Below, one piece after another: positions 1 to 9,568 of a stretch of DNA of 64,000 nt (positions are counted from its first letter, which is position 1; each line of letters begins with the position of its first letter). The stretch spans positions 94,055-158,054 of the forward strand of contig JAJOLK010000004.1 in assembly GCA_021173225.1 (NCBI GenBank). The letters run 5' to 3'. Source of the stretch: Phycisphaerales bacterium PN19_bin_20 (GTDB lineage Bacteria > Planctomycetota > Phycisphaerae > Phycisphaerales > UBA1924). The notes below the pieces were generated by a model, which searched no databases, was not told the origin of the DNA, and saw only the letters and a program-made list of their open reading frames with translations. The translations under genes and the position numbers were made by a program.

Positions 1-302
1 CGCTCTCGCATCGCGTGCTGGCGACCTTCAGCGTCGGGGCCGCGGCCAAGAGCACCGTCGGTGGACGCAAGATCGCGGCCGAGATGGAGCGGGTTTATCG
101 CGAGCATGCGCCGGCGAGCCAGCGCTCACTACCGGGCTGGTACCGGCGCACCCGTCTGCCCGCCCAACTCGCGGCTCGGGGCCTGCCCGCGCCGCTGCGA
201 AAGCTCTGGACCCGTACGGGCGACGCGGTGCTGGTGGCGGCGCTTGCCGCGCGGTTCGGCCGCCGAAACGTCAAGGCCATGGACTGGACCTGGTGCCTGT
301 GA
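1..302 (+). CDS. C-terminal end of an unidentified protein (cut by window edge)
   Basis: The frame is open from the left edge of the window and closes at a TGA at 300-302, so only about the last 100 codons are visible. The visible part is rich in Arg and Ala, ends in the aromatic motif MDWTW, and shows no domain I recognise. The next gene, a family 2 glycosyltransferase, starts inside its last codons. This coupling suggests a shared operon, possibly in cell-surface polysaccharide or lipid glycosylation. That role is inferred from the neighbour only. Confidence 0.55.
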   Translation, partial: LSHRVLATFSVGAAAKSTVGGRKIAAEMERVYREHAPASQRSLPGWYRRTRLPAQLAARGLPAPLRKLWTRTGDAVLVAALAARFGRRNVKAMDWTWCL

Positions 303-1402
303 ACCGAAGCGCCACGCAGCAAGGCAACATGCACGAGATGCTCCTCTCGGTGGTCATTCCTAGCTACAACCGTGCCGCGCTGCTGACGCACGCGGTTGAC
401 TCCGTGCTTGCGCAGGCCGACGCGTTCGCGGACCGCATCGAGGTCATCGTTGTTGACGACGGCTCGACCGACGCCTCGGCCCACGTGCTACGCGAGCACC
501 TGCGCCAGCACTACCCGGCGACGATCATCGCGCCAAGAAAGGGGTACGAACTGGGCACCGAGCACGAACCTCGACCAGCACTTGGTCAAGAGCCCAAATC
601 AACACCGGGCCTGCTGGCCCGCATCATCGAGCAGCCCAACGCCGGTGCGGGCGCGGCACGCAACACCGGCACGCGCGCGGCCGCGGGAACCTACGTGCTC
701 TTCCTTGACGGCGACGACACGCTTCTGCCCGGCGCGCTCGCCTCCGTCAGCGCCGCGTTGCACCTGGCGCCCACTTCACCCCCGACCACCGTCGTCGCTC
801 GCCCACTGATGGTCAACCACGACCCCGAAGACCCCGCGATGCGCCGCGCGGCTCAACAGACCAAACCCGCCGCCAACACACCCGAGCTGCGCACCTGGCC
901 AACATGGCTCGAGGCCTACGCCCACGCCGGGGCGTTCCTCGGCGCTGGCGGGCTGTGCGTGCGCCGTGACGCGCTGCTGACCGCCGGCGGCTTCCCCGAG
1001 CACAGGATCAACTCAGAGGACATCCATCTGCAACTGCGCCTCGGGCGGCTCGGCCCGTGCGTCACCATCGATCAGCCTTCGCTCTTTGCCTACCGCCAAC
1101 TCCCGGGCTCGGCCAGCCGCGCCAACCAGCGCACACTTGACGGCTGGCGGTACATCGTTCGACAGCACGCGATGAGCGCTTACGGCCCGCACAACGACGC
1201 GCTCGATCGCATCGTCATCCGCCTCATGGCCCAGCAAATGCGGGCGCACGCACGGCGTTTCTTACGCGAGGGCGATCATGCGCTGGCCTGGGCGATGTAC
1301 CGTCTCGGCGCGGGCTGCTCGTGGCGCGCCGGCCGCAAAGGTTGGGTGCTGCGCTACCCCGCCAGCTGGCTGATGCGACGCATCACAAACCGCGGAAGCT
1401 AG
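293..1402 (+). CDS. Family 2 glycosyltransferase (GT-A fold)
   Basis: A 369-residue cytoplasmic glycosyltransferase that should move a sugar from a nucleotide-sugar donor to an unknown acceptor. The GT2 hallmarks appear in order: the N-terminal strand VVIPSYNRA, the nucleotide-binding VDDGSTD, the metal-binding DGDD within FLDGDD, and an acidic SED near residue 240 that fits the catalytic-base region. The C-terminal 100 residues are basic and helical, without a clear membrane span. The GTG at 293 overlaps the upstream stop; an ATG at 329, preceded by AAGG, is a good alternative start that would remove the overlap. The acceptor cannot be told from sequence. Confidence 0.85.
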   Translation: MPVNRSATQQGNMHEMLLSVVIPSYNRAALLTHAVDSVLAQADAFADRIEVIVVDDGSTDASAHVLREHLRQHYPATIIAPRKGYELGTEHEPRPALGQEPKSTPGLLARIIEQPNAGAGAARNTGTRAAAGTYVLFLDGDDTLLPGALASVSAALHLAPTSPPTTVVARPLMVNHDPEDPAMRRAAQQTKPAANTPELRTWPTWLEAYAHAGAFLGAGGLCVRRDALLTAGGFPEHRINSEDIHLQLRLGRLGPCVTIDQPSLFAYRQLPGSASRANQRTLDGWRYIVRQHAMSAYGPHNDALDRIVIRLMAQQMRAHARRFLREGDHALAWAMYRLGAGCSWRAGRKGWVLRYPASWLMRRITNRGS

Positions 1403-1410
1403 CAGCACGC

Positions 1411-1932
1411 TCATGCAAAGTCGCGCCCGTGCCGCACGATCCATTTAAGCGCCACGCCCGGATAGCCCTCCGGCGGCTCGGCGTCCAGCAGCTCATCCTC
1501 CAGATCCTCAAACGCCTCAAGGTCAGGCTCGCCCAGAGACTCAAGCCACGCCTCCGCGTCTTCGTCCTTGCAGGTCTCGCTCAGCAGGTTCGGCGGCACC
1601 ATCTCTACGCCGCGCTCCAGCACGTCCAGCGCGCCCGCGAGCTTCAGTTCCGCGCACGCCTCGCGCATCGCGGGTAGCAGGTTCCACCCGTTTAGCAGCG
1701 TGAAGGCCAGCCCCTCGGTGCTCACGCCGATGTGCAGCTCGCAGAGCCCCAGCAGCAATCGGCGCGGACGGCTGAGTGCCTCAAGCCCCTGGCTCTGCGC
1801 CTGCTCGAGCACGTCAGCCAGCGCCCGCTCAACCAGATCGACCGCTTCGTCTGATGGGCCCGTGTCATCAGCGCTGGCCTGCTTGACCAGCACCTCGGCC
1901 CGCGTGAGTTCTTGCCGTGTAAGGCGTGCCAT
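1411..1932 (-). CDS. DMP19-like (DUF4375-type) hypothetical protein
   Basis: A small acidic protein of about 173 residues. The middle part (LLGLCELHIGVS, then FTLLNGWNLL, then a helix ending VEMVPPN) follows the pattern of the DMP19/DUF4375 family, in which a short loop follows 'LLNG' and helices follow. The C-terminal third is very acidic (many Glu and Asp), which suits a DNA-mimic or protein-binding role known for DMP19, but that function is not shown here. I chose the ATG at 1932 because an AGGAG lies about 8 bases upstream; a GTG at 1977 would overlap the glnS stop. It follows glnS closely on the same strand. Confidence 0.5.
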   Translation of the reverse strand: MARLTRQELTRAEVLVKQASADDTGPSDEAVDLVERALADVLEQAQSQGLEALSRPRRLLLGLCELHIGVSTEGLAFTLLNGWNLLPAMREACAELKLAGALDVLERGVEMVPPNLLSETCKDEDAEAWLESLGEPDLEAFEDLEDELLDAEPPEGYPGVALKWIVRHGRDFA

Positions 1933-1973
1933 CGACATGCTCCTGCGTAGACGGCGCACTGCCGCCCGCTCAA

Positions 1974-4112
1974 TCACCGACCCGTCACGTGCTTGCGGAC
2001 CTTGTCAAACTCGGCCTGCGTGAGCTTCTCTGGCGCCGCGGCCATGCCCAGCGAGACCAGCACCTCGCCCAAACGCTCTTTGCTGAGCTTGAGCGTGTGG
2101 GCCGTCTGCCCAAAGCTGTAAGTCTTGCCCGAGGGCCCGGCCCCGCTGGCCGGCTTCGTACTCGCGAGAGCACCGGCCGCGCCCTTGGCCCCGTCCTTGA
2201 GCGTCACCGCGCGGTTCAGCACAAGCTTGCGTGCTGCTACGTCGCGCGCCGGCCCGCTGTCGGGGTCAACGCAAAAGTACCCCAGCCGCTCGAGCTGGAA
2301 CGTCGCGCCGACCTCGCCCTGCGTCAGCAACGGCTCGACCACCGCGCTGACAACCTCAAGCGAGCTTGGGGCCAGATCATCCATCCAGTTCCCGGTCGCC
2401 TGCCCCGGAAACTCCGCCGCGAACAGCCGCTCATAAAGCCTGACCTCCGCCGGCACGCCATGCGCGGCGCTGATCCAGTGCACCGTACCGCGAACTTTGC
2501 GGACCGGCTTTCCGTCGGGCCCGTGCGGCGCATCGCCGCCGCGCGTCGCGGGGTCATAGGTGCAGATCACGCGCGTGACTGCGCCGCTCGCGTCCTTGTC
2601 TACGCGGGTGGGTGTGACGAAGTACGCCCAGCGCAGCCGCACTTCTTGCCCGATCGCCAGGCGAAAGAAGTCGGCCCCTGCCGTCTCCATGAAGTCGTCA
2701 CGCTCGATCAGCAGCCGCCCGTCAAAGGGCACCTTGCGCGTGCCCGCGCCGGGCCGCTCGGGGTTGACCACAAAGTCCAGCATGTCCACCACGGGCTTGC
2801 CGTCGGGGCTTACAGGCCAGTTCTCAACCAGCAGCTCTAGCGGGCGCAGCACGCCCATGGCCCGCGGCGCTGCGCGGTTCAGGTCGTCGCGCAGCGCGTT
2901 CTCAAGGCGCACAAGGTCGATCACCGAATCAACCTTCGTCACGCCCACGTCCTCGCACAGCGCGCGGATTGCCCCGGGCGTGTACCCGCGCCGACGCATC
3001 CCCGAGAGCGTCGGCATCCGCGGGTCGTCCCAGCCGCGCACGATCCCTGAGCTGACCATCTTGAGCATGTTGCGCTTGCTCAAGACCGTGTACGTCAGCT
3101 GCAGCTTGGCGAACTCGATCTGCTGGCTGTGCCAGACCTCAGCGCTCGGCGGCCAGTCCGCGCCGGTGCTCGTCGGTGCCGCGCTCTGGCCCGAGCGGTC
3201 CGCCAGCGCCCCGCCCTCGCTCGTGCGCAAGACGCCCGCCCTCCGCCCCTGGTTCACCGCGCGCACGAACCAGTCGTACAGCGGGCGGTGGTTCTCAAAC
3301 TCAAGCGTGCATACCGAGTGCGTCACGCGCTCAAGGCTGTCCTCAAGCCCGTGCGCCCAGTCGTACATCGGGTAGATGCACCAAGCCCCGCCCGTGTTGT
3401 GGTGGTGCTCGCGCACGATCCGGTACATCACCGGATCACGCAGGTTGAAGTTCGGGCTCTCAAGGTCGATTCGCGCGCGAAGCGTCATCCGTCCGTCGGC
3501 GTGCTCGCCGCGGCGCATCTCGTCAAACAGCTTGAGTGACTCCGCCGGCGGCCGGTCGCGAAACGGGCTGGTCGCGGGCACGCCCACCGACCCGCGCCGC
3601 TCGCCTACCTCCGCCGCCGAGAGCTCGCAGACGTACGCCAGGCCCTTGCCGATCAGGTCGCACGCGCACGCGTACATGAAACCAAAGTAATCACTGGCAA
3701 AGTACAGGCCCCCCGCGTGCGGCCCGCTGTCAAAGCTTCCGCCAAAGGCGCTGGTCAGCCACCGCATGTCACGCACGATGCTGTCGACGTACTCCTGCTC
3801 TTCCTTCGCGGGGTTGGTGTCGTCAAAGCGCAGGTTGAACCGCCCGCCATACTTCATCGCCAGCGCGTAGTTCAGGCAGATGCTCTTGGCGTGCCCAACG
3901 TGCAAGTACCCGTTGGGCTCTGGCGGAAAACGCGTCCGCATGCACGTGCCGCCGGCGCTCTCCGCGCGCCCCAAGTCCCAGCGCCCCGCGGCGATGTCCG
4001 CCTCCACGATCTGCTCGACAAAGTGCGGAGGGCGCGTAGCCGCAGGCACTGACCGCTCACCACCGGCAGCGTCGTTCGGACCAGGCCCAGCGTTCGCAGC
4101 TTCAGCACCCAT
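1974..4112 (-). CDS. glnS: Glutaminyl-tRNA synthetase
   Basis: Charges tRNA-Gln with glutamine directly (class I synthetase, cytoplasm). The class I signature HVGH is at residues 71-74, preceded by the PPEPNGYL typical of GlnRS, and the KMSKS-equivalent is LSKRN at about 344-348. The C-terminal anticodon-binding barrels follow (LDFVVNPE, FQLERLGYF). At 712 residues it is about 160 longer than the E. coli enzyme. The extra length is an N-terminal tail of about 45 residues, a low-complexity insert at about 289-322, and a C-terminal extension of about 70 residues. Its presence with a separate GluRS implies direct Gln-tRNA formation rather than only the GatCAB route. Confidence 0.96.
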   Translation of the reverse strand: MGAEAANAGPGPNDAAGGERSVPAATRPPHFVEQIVEADIAAGRWDLGRAESAGGTCMRTRFPPEPNGYLHVGHAKSICLNYALAMKYGGRFNLRFDDTNPAKEEQEYVDSIVRDMRWLTSAFGGSFDSGPHAGGLYFASDYFGFMYACACDLIGKGLAYVCELSAAEVGERRGSVGVPATSPFRDRPPAESLKLFDEMRRGEHADGRMTLRARIDLESPNFNLRDPVMYRIVREHHHNTGGAWCIYPMYDWAHGLEDSLERVTHSVCTLEFENHRPLYDWFVRAVNQGRRAGVLRTSEGGALADRSGQSAAPTSTGADWPPSAEVWHSQQIEFAKLQLTYTVLSKRNMLKMVSSGIVRGWDDPRMPTLSGMRRRGYTPGAIRALCEDVGVTKVDSVIDLVRLENALRDDLNRAAPRAMGVLRPLELLVENWPVSPDGKPVVDMLDFVVNPERPGAGTRKVPFDGRLLIERDDFMETAGADFFRLAIGQEVRLRWAYFVTPTRVDKDASGAVTRVICTYDPATRGGDAPHGPDGKPVRKVRGTVHWISAAHGVPAEVRLYERLFAAEFPGQATGNWMDDLAPSSLEVVSAVVEPLLTQGEVGATFQLERLGYFCVDPDSGPARDVAARKLVLNRAVTLKDGAKGAAGALASTKPASGAGPSGKTYSFGQTAHTLKLSKERLGEVLVSLGMAAAPEKLTQAEFDKVRKHVTGR

Positions 4113-4233
4113 AGGGGCCCATCATAGATCCGCACCCCGGCACCACCTCAGCACCGCCCCAGCGCCGACTAAACCCTACCCAGCACCGCTTTAACCCCGG
4201 CCCGTGCCGAAATCGCCCCAAAAACAACCCCGT

Positions 4234-5115
4234 TCACCGGCGCGCGACCACCAGCGCCGCCCAGTCTGCAGGCAGCTCATCATCCTCTGCACTCTCGCCC
4301 GCGCTCTGGCCTCCGCTCTCGCCCGGCACCAACGTACCAGCCGGTCCGCCAAGCCCCGCAATCACCCGCGTGCTGGCAAACCCCGCCTCGATCATCGCCT
4401 CGCGCAGCTCCGCCAGGCCCCACAGGCGCCAGCGATAGATAAACGCCTCGGGCAACTCCGCCGTCACCTCGCCGCGCTCGATCACGCGGAACGACAGGCT
4501 GTTGACCACCCGCGCCGTCCGCGGGTCCGCGGCGTCATGCCGCCACACGCACCGCACCACGCGCCCCTCGCCCGCATCAATTACCCGCGTCGTCGCGCCG
4601 GTGGCAAACGCCGTGGCCCCGCCGTAAAGGTCGCACGCCAGCACGCCCCCGGGTGCGAGCCGCGCGTGCGCGCCGCGCAGATAATTCATTAGCTCGGTCC
4701 TGGTCTCCAGGTACCCAATCGAAAAGTTCCCGGCAAAGACCACCTCTGCCATCTTCCCTGCGGGCCCCAACGCCCCGGCGCTGACCACCTCACGCCAAGC
4801 AACACCGGCCGGATCCGTCAGCGCGTGCCAGTTGCGTACATCGCCCTCGCGCAGCACAAGCCGCCCGATGCCCGGCTCTGAAACCAACGCCGCACGCTGC
4901 GCCCGAACGCGGGCCTCGCGCACGCACGGGCCGTCAATGTCAGTACCCACCGCGACCCGCGTTGCACTCTGGCCGACCCACCAACGGCTCAGCGCCGCGC
5001 TGCCGCAAAAATCCTCGTGCAGCACCACCGGCGCGGCACCGTGAACACTCTCCAGCAGCCGCCCAAGCACCGGGACCGACTGCACGCACAGCTCATAGAG
5101 GTCGTAGCGGTCCAT
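4234..5115 (-). CDS. Class I SAM-dependent methyltransferase
   Basis: A 293-residue cytoplasmic protein with a Rossmann-type methyltransferase fold. The SAM-binding region reads EDFCGSAALSRWW (motif I, with Gly in the loop), then VGTDID for the acidic ribose contact, then EGDVRNW (motif II). The post-motif is FAGNFSIGYL, followed by the LAPGGVLACDLYGG typical of motif VI. The substrate is not evident. It lies between glnS and gltX on the same strand with gaps of about 100-120 bases, which hints at a translation-related role, but that is only context. Confidence 0.8.
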   Translation of the reverse strand: MDRYDLYELCVQSVPVLGRLLESVHGAAPVVLHEDFCGSAALSRWWVGQSATRVAVGTDIDGPCVREARVRAQRAALVSEPGIGRLVLREGDVRNWHALTDPAGVAWREVVSAGALGPAGKMAEVVFAGNFSIGYLETRTELMNYLRGAHARLAPGGVLACDLYGGATAFATGATTRVIDAGEGRVVRCVWRHDAADPRTARVVNSLSFRVIERGEVTAELPEAFIYRWRLWGLAELREAMIEAGFASTRVIAGLGGPAGTLVPGESGGQSAGESAEDDELPADWAALVVARR

Positions 5116-5221
5116 TTACTAGGCCCACCTCGGCGCCGGCTCGACGCTCATCACACAACTTCAACACGCCCCGCCTCAACCCTTCCCATGCCCTGCGCCA
5201 CCCGCGCTCGGCACGTCAACC

Positions 5222-7306
5222 TCAGCCATCGAACTCCTTCAAGCATCGCGCAACGCGGGCCAGCGCGCGGGCCGGGCCCAAAATCGCCAGGCAGTGGCCA
5301 AGCCCCGGGCTGACCGTCGAGCCGCACAGCGCCACCCGCAGCGGCTGCGCCACGCCGCCGATCGCCAGGCCCTCACGCTGAGCCAGCCCCGCAATCAGCG
5401 AGTCCAACCCAGCAGGCAACCCAGCAGGCAACCCAGCAGGCAAGCTAACCGACACTCCGGCAGGCAAGCTAACCGGCAATCCGGCAGGCCCAACAGGTAA
5501 TGAACCCATCTCGATCAGCTCGGACTTCCAGTGCCCGGATTGGTCGGGGCTTTGCGCGCCGCGAAGTTCGGCCGCAGCCAGCCGCAGCACGTCAAGCCCG
5601 GTCCGCCCGCTCGGCGCCGCGTCCTTGCTGGCCGGTGCCGACGCCCCGCGCAGCACCTTGGCCACCGCGCCAACATCAAACACCACCGCGCCGTCATCCA
5701 CCAGCGCAAAGCCGATCGCACGCTGCCCGTCCGCCAGCGTCTTGGCCCGCGGCTTGACCGCCTGCACCAACCACAGCAACTGCTCGTGCGTGAACGGCGT
5801 GCTCGCACTGCCCCCGCCCGCACCCCCGTCCTTACCCCCGCCCGCACGGTCAGCGCCCACCAGCCCGCGGTGCACCGACGGCTCATGCACCGCCAGCCAG
5901 CGCAACCAAGTCCGCAAGAACTCCTCATCAGGCATCTTGCCCAGCACGTCGGCGTTGAACGCCAGCAGCTTCGCGCGGTCAAACCGCGCCTCCTTCTTGC
6001 CGATCCGCTCGACGCTGAAGTTCGCCGCAATGAACCCAAGCTCAAACCGATCAACATCCGTCCCGTCGGCGTTCTTCTGCCCCGTGCTCCACCCCAGCAG
6101 CGACAGGTAGTTCATCACCACGCCGGGCAAGTACCCGCTGGCCCGATAGTCCCAAACGTCAATCTCCGGCAGGCTCAGCCCGTACGCGCCCGCCACCGCC
6201 GTCGCGACCTCCACCGCGTCGATCTCGCCAGCGACAAAGTCCGCGACCATCTTCTCATCCAGCTTGATCTTCGCCGCGACCGCCGCCGCCGTCAGCCCAG
6301 CGTCCTTGCCCATCTGGTCCTTAAGGAACTTGCGGGCCGCCTTGGCCTTGTCGCGCTTGCTCATCTTGCTGCCGTCGGGGTTGCAGATCAGCGGCAGGTG
6401 CCCGTACACCGGCGTGGTAAACCGCACGCCAGTGCTGCCCTTGCTCGCGTCCGCGTCATCGATCAGCCGCGTCAGCCCCGCCTGCAGCGCCACGTGCTTG
6501 GGCGTGTTGATCAGGTGCTCCTGCGCGCGCAGCACGTGAGTCACGCCCATCAGCTCATCGTCGATCACCACCGCAAAGTGGTACGTTGGAAACCCGTCGG
6601 CCTTGCGAACCACAAAGTCGTCCAGCTCGCCCGCCGCGATCCGCACATCGCCCAGCACCGAATCTTTCACCAGCACCTCGCCCGCGGGGCTCACAAACCG
6701 CACCACGTGCGACTCACCTGCGCGGGCCCGCGCCCAGCGCGCCTCGCTCACCACCCCCGGCACAATGTCCGCCGGGCGCTGATAGCGGTACGTCTGCTTG
6801 AGCGCCACCACCGCCTTGCGGCGCGCCTCAAGCTCGGCCCCGCTCTCAAACGCCGGATAAGCCAGACCCGCACCCACCAGGTGCTCGATGTACGCGTTGT
6901 AGATTGCCAGCCGCTGGGCCTGAAAATACGGCCCGACCGCGCGCGAGCCAGCCCCGATAGCCTCCGCCTCTCCGCCCGCGCCCGTCCGCTTCAGCACCGG
7001 CCCGTCGTCCCAGCTCAGGCCCAGCCATGCCAGGTCCTCCAAGATTCCCCGCGCAGATTCGTCGCTGCTGCGGGCCTGATCGGTGTCCTCTATGCGGATC
7101 ATGAACCGCCCGCCGAGCCGGCGCGCAAACGCCCAGCAGAACAGCGCCGTCCGCGCCCCGCCAACGTGCAGATGCCCCGTAGGGCTGGGCGCAAACCGCG
7201 TAACTATCGGCCGCACGGCACCCCCCCCAGCGTCCATCGCCGCGCCCTCCACACCCGCCGCTGGCTGCTCACCACCAAGGCCCGTCCGCTTTGAGTCCGT
7301 GTTCAT
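5222..7306 (-). CDS. gltX: Glutamyl-tRNA synthetase
   Basis: Attaches glutamate to tRNA-Glu (class I synthetase). The opening TRFAPSPTGHLHVGG (HIGH motif HLHVGG at residues 45-50) and the SKMSKRD loop at about 313-319 are both intact. The bacterial anticodon-binding half follows (YLSLLGWS, ARFDRAKLLAFN). The protein is 694 residues, against about 470 for the family. The excess includes an insert after KMSKR, which the tandem-repeat region does not explain, and a C-terminal stretch with a short tandem repeat (Leu-Pro-Ala-Gly units, plus-strand 5408-5490). A small domain after the repeat (GLAQREGLAIGGVAQPLR) matches the end of normal GluRS, so the repeat sits inside the anticodon-binding region. 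Confidence 0.96.
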   Translation of the reverse strand: MNTDSKRTGLGGEQPAAGVEGAAMDAGGGAVRPIVTRFAPSPTGHLHVGGARTALFCWAFARRLGGRFMIRIEDTDQARSSDESARGILEDLAWLGLSWDDGPVLKRTGAGGEAEAIGAGSRAVGPYFQAQRLAIYNAYIEHLVGAGLAYPAFESGAELEARRKAVVALKQTYRYQRPADIVPGVVSEARWARARAGESHVVRFVSPAGEVLVKDSVLGDVRIAAGELDDFVVRKADGFPTYHFAVVIDDELMGVTHVLRAQEHLINTPKHVALQAGLTRLIDDADASKGSTGVRFTTPVYGHLPLICNPDGSKMSKRDKAKAARKFLKDQMGKDAGLTAAAVAAKIKLDEKMVADFVAGEIDAVEVATAVAGAYGLSLPEIDVWDYRASGYLPGVVMNYLSLLGWSTGQKNADGTDVDRFELGFIAANFSVERIGKKEARFDRAKLLAFNADVLGKMPDEEFLRTWLRWLAVHEPSVHRGLVGADRAGGGKDGGAGGGSASTPFTHEQLLWLVQAVKPRAKTLADGQRAIGFALVDDGAVVFDVGAVAKVLRGASAPASKDAAPSGRTGLDVLRLAAAELRGAQSPDQSGHWKSELIEMGSLPVGPAGLPVSLPAGVSVSLPAGLPAGLPAGLDSLIAGLAQREGLAIGGVAQPLRVALCGSTVSPGLGHCLAILGPARALARVARCLKEFDG
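5408..5490. repeat. 12-base in-frame tandem repeat inside gltX
   Basis: Copies of a unit close to cagcaggcaacc run through this stretch with some drift. On the gltX strand they encode repeated Leu-Pro-Ala-Gly and Ser-Leu-Pro-Ala-Gly. All units keep the frame. Confidence 0.8.
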
Positions 7307-7420
7307 GCTTCACTCAGGATAGTTCCGCCAACGGGCCAACCTTTGACCGCAATCGAACCGTCGGGCCACATCCCGCGTACGGTTTCGTCCCCACCTGCGC
7401 CTCGATTCAAGGGCCAGACC

Positions 7421-8266
7421 ATGCGCACCCTCATCGCCATCCCGGTCTTCAACGAGGCGCGTTACCTCACAAGCGTCCTCCGCGCCGTCCGCACCCAGCT
7501 TGACGCGTTCACCCGGGCCCACCCCGCCGCCAGCGCCGACATCGTGGTTGTAGACGACGGCTCAACCGACGCCACACCCGCGCTCCTGACCGCCGCCGCA
7601 CGCGAGCACCCGCTGGCGATCCTCCGCCACGACCACAACCGCGGCTACGGCGCCAGCCTCATCGCCGCCTTCGCCTACGCAAGCCGCCACGAATACGACT
7701 GGGCCTTGACCATGGACTGCGACGAGCAGCACGAGCCGCGCCGCTTGCCGCTGTTCTTTGATCGCCAGCTCGCCGCCGATGCAAGCGGGGCCGACATCAT
7801 CTCGGGCACGCGCTACGCCGCGAGCTCAAACTACTCTGGCGTAGCACACTTTGGCGACGTGAACGCCACGCTCACGCCGCCCTCAGTCCCGCCGGCCGAC
7901 CGCCGCGCAATCAATCTTGCCGTCACCGCCGAGGTCAACGAGCGCCTGGGCTTCGAGCCGCCGCTGACCGACACGTTCTGCGGCTACAAGTCGCACCGCG
8001 TCAGCGCCCTTGCGCAGCTCGACCTGACCGAGACCGGTTACGCCTTCCCCATGCAGCTTTGGGCCCAGGTTGCGGCCATGAACCTGCGCGTTGAAGAGCT
8101 CTCGGTCGACCTGATCTACAAGGACCTCTCACGCACCTTCGGCCCGGCACTGAGCGACCCCGCCGCCCGCCTTAAGCACTACCGCTGCGTGCTGCACCGC
8201 GAGATCGCCCGCCTTCGCCACCGCCTGCCCGCGCACGCCTCCGCCGTGCTCGGCGCGTGCGACTAA
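7421..8266 (+). CDS. Family 2 glycosyltransferase, DPM1/GtrB-like
   Basis: A 281-residue glycosyltransferase resembling polyprenyl-phosphate sugar transferases. It has an N-terminal IAIPVFNEARYL strand, the nucleotide-binding VDDGSTD, an RGYGASLIAAF helix typical of the dolichol-phosphate mannosyltransferase group, and MDCDEQHEP in place of the usual metal-binding MDaDgQ motif. FCGYKSHR and a YAFPMQLW segment follow, as in this group. I see no C-terminal membrane spans, so it is probably peripheral. The frame could open at a TTG at 7343, but the ATG at 7421 begins right before the conserved strand and is the better start. It is divergent from gltX. Confidence 0.85.
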   Translation: MRTLIAIPVFNEARYLTSVLRAVRTQLDAFTRAHPAASADIVVVDDGSTDATPALLTAAAREHPLAILRHDHNRGYGASLIAAFAYASRHEYDWALTMDCDEQHEPRRLPLFFDRQLAADASGADIISGTRYAASSNYSGVAHFGDVNATLTPPSVPPADRRAINLAVTAEVNERLGFEPPLTDTFCGYKSHRVSALAQLDLTETGYAFPMQLWAQVAAMNLRVEELSVDLIYKDLSRTFGPALSDPAARLKHYRCVLHREIARLRHRLPAHASAVLGACD

Positions 8267-8362
8267 CGCAGATTCTTGCTGGGTCTGGCTGCCCCACGCT
8301 TCGCGCGTACTGGCTATTTAGCCGTTGGCTCACGTCGCGACCTCAAGGCTAAGCGAGAGTCC

Positions 8363-9538
8363 CTATCCCCCGTGCGGCAGCCGACGCGCCTCGCCCAAGA
8401 ACCACTCAAGCTGCCCGCGCACCTCGTGCAGGCTGTCGCCCCCGAACTTCTCGCGCAGGGCTCGCGCAACCTCAAACGCCACCACGCTCTCGACCACCAC
8501 GCTCGCCGCCGAGACCGCGCACACGTCGCTGCGCTCATAGGCGCTGGGCGCCGCCTGCTTGGTGTTGAGGTCAACGCTGGGCATCCCGCGCAGCAGCGTG
8601 GCGATCGGCTTCATCGCCGCCCGCACTACCAGCGGTGCCCCGTTGCTCATGCCACCCTCGGTCCCGCCCGCGTTGTTGCTGCCGCGCGTAAATCCGAGCG
8701 TTCGCCCCGCGCGGTGCGCAGGGTCAAACCCGATCGCATCGTGAACCTCGTGCCCGAACCGCTCCGCGCACCCAAAGCCCAGCCCCATCTCAACGCCCTT
8801 GATCGCCTGAACGCCCATCACCGCCAGCGCCACGCGGGCGTCGAGCTTCTCAAACCAGTTCATCGTGCTGCCCACGCCCGGCGGCAGCCCGAAGACGTGC
8901 GCCTCCACCAGCCCGCCCACCGTCGTCTTCTCGACCTTCGCCAGATGGATCGCCTCCTCCTGCTTGGCCGTCGCCGACGCGTCGGGGCAGTATGTCGCGC
9001 TCGCGTCGCGCAGGGCGAGCATCTCGCGCCAGTTCGCCTCCGTCACCTCAACCTCGCTCCGCGCGCGGTGCACCGACCGCACGAAACCAAAGACCTCAAC
9101 GCCCAGCTCACGCAGCAGGCACCGCGCCAGCGCGCCAGCCGCCACGCGCGCCGCCGTCTCTCGCGCGCTGGCACGCTCGAGCGTCTCGCGGCAGTCGGTC
9201 GTCAAGTACTTGATGCTCCCGGCCATGTCCGCGTGCCCAGGCCGCGGCGTGTGCACCGGCGGCGTGCGGGCCGCGTCATCAAGCCTCGAGTCCTTGTTGG
9301 GTACTAGCAGCGCCACGGGCGAGCCGATGGTCTTGCCCTGCCGCACGCCCGAGAGCACCTGCGCCGCGTCCGTCTCGATGCGTTGCCGCCCCCCGCGCCC
9401 GTACCCACCCTGGCGACGACGAAGCTCGCCGTCGATCACGCCCATGTCCACCGTCACGCCCGCGGGCAGACCGCTGACCAGCGCCAGCAGCCCCGGCCCG
9501 TGCGATTCACCCGCCGTCTGATAGCTCAGGCTCGCCAT
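8363..9538 (-). CDS. aroC: Chorismate synthase
   Basis: Last step of the shikimate pathway: conversion of EPSP to chorismate with reduced FMN, in the cytoplasm. The 391-residue protein opens with the diagnostic TAGESHG (signature 1) and RRRQGGYGRGGRQ. It continues with the second signature around ARETAARVAAGA and ends with the third, RSDVCAVSAASVV. Length is normal for the family. It is the last gene of a minus-strand run, about 30 bases after the phytase-esterase-like gene, with rmuC further upstream. Confidence 0.97.
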   Translation of the reverse strand: MASLSYQTAGESHGPGLLALVSGLPAGVTVDMGVIDGELRRRQGGYGRGGRQRIETDAAQVLSGVRQGKTIGSPVALLVPNKDSRLDDAARTPPVHTPRPGHADMAGSIKYLTTDCRETLERASARETAARVAAGALARCLLRELGVEVFGFVRSVHRARSEVEVTEANWREMLALRDASATYCPDASATAKQEEAIHLAKVEKTTVGGLVEAHVFGLPPGVGSTMNWFEKLDARVALAVMGVQAIKGVEMGLGFGCAERFGHEVHDAIGFDPAHRAGRTLGFTRGSNNAGGTEGGMSNGAPLVVRAAMKPIATLLRGMPSVDLNTKQAAPSAYERSDVCAVSAASVVVESVVAFEVARALREKFGGDSLHEVRGQLEWFLGEARRLPHGG

Positions 9539-9568
9539 CCACGCCGTCCTTTCAGCTCATTGGCCCAC

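Noticed and set aside
5531..7294. A 587-residue plus-strand frame over gltX
   Set aside because: Arg/His/Pro-rich shadow of gltX; the GluRS motifs are on the other strand.
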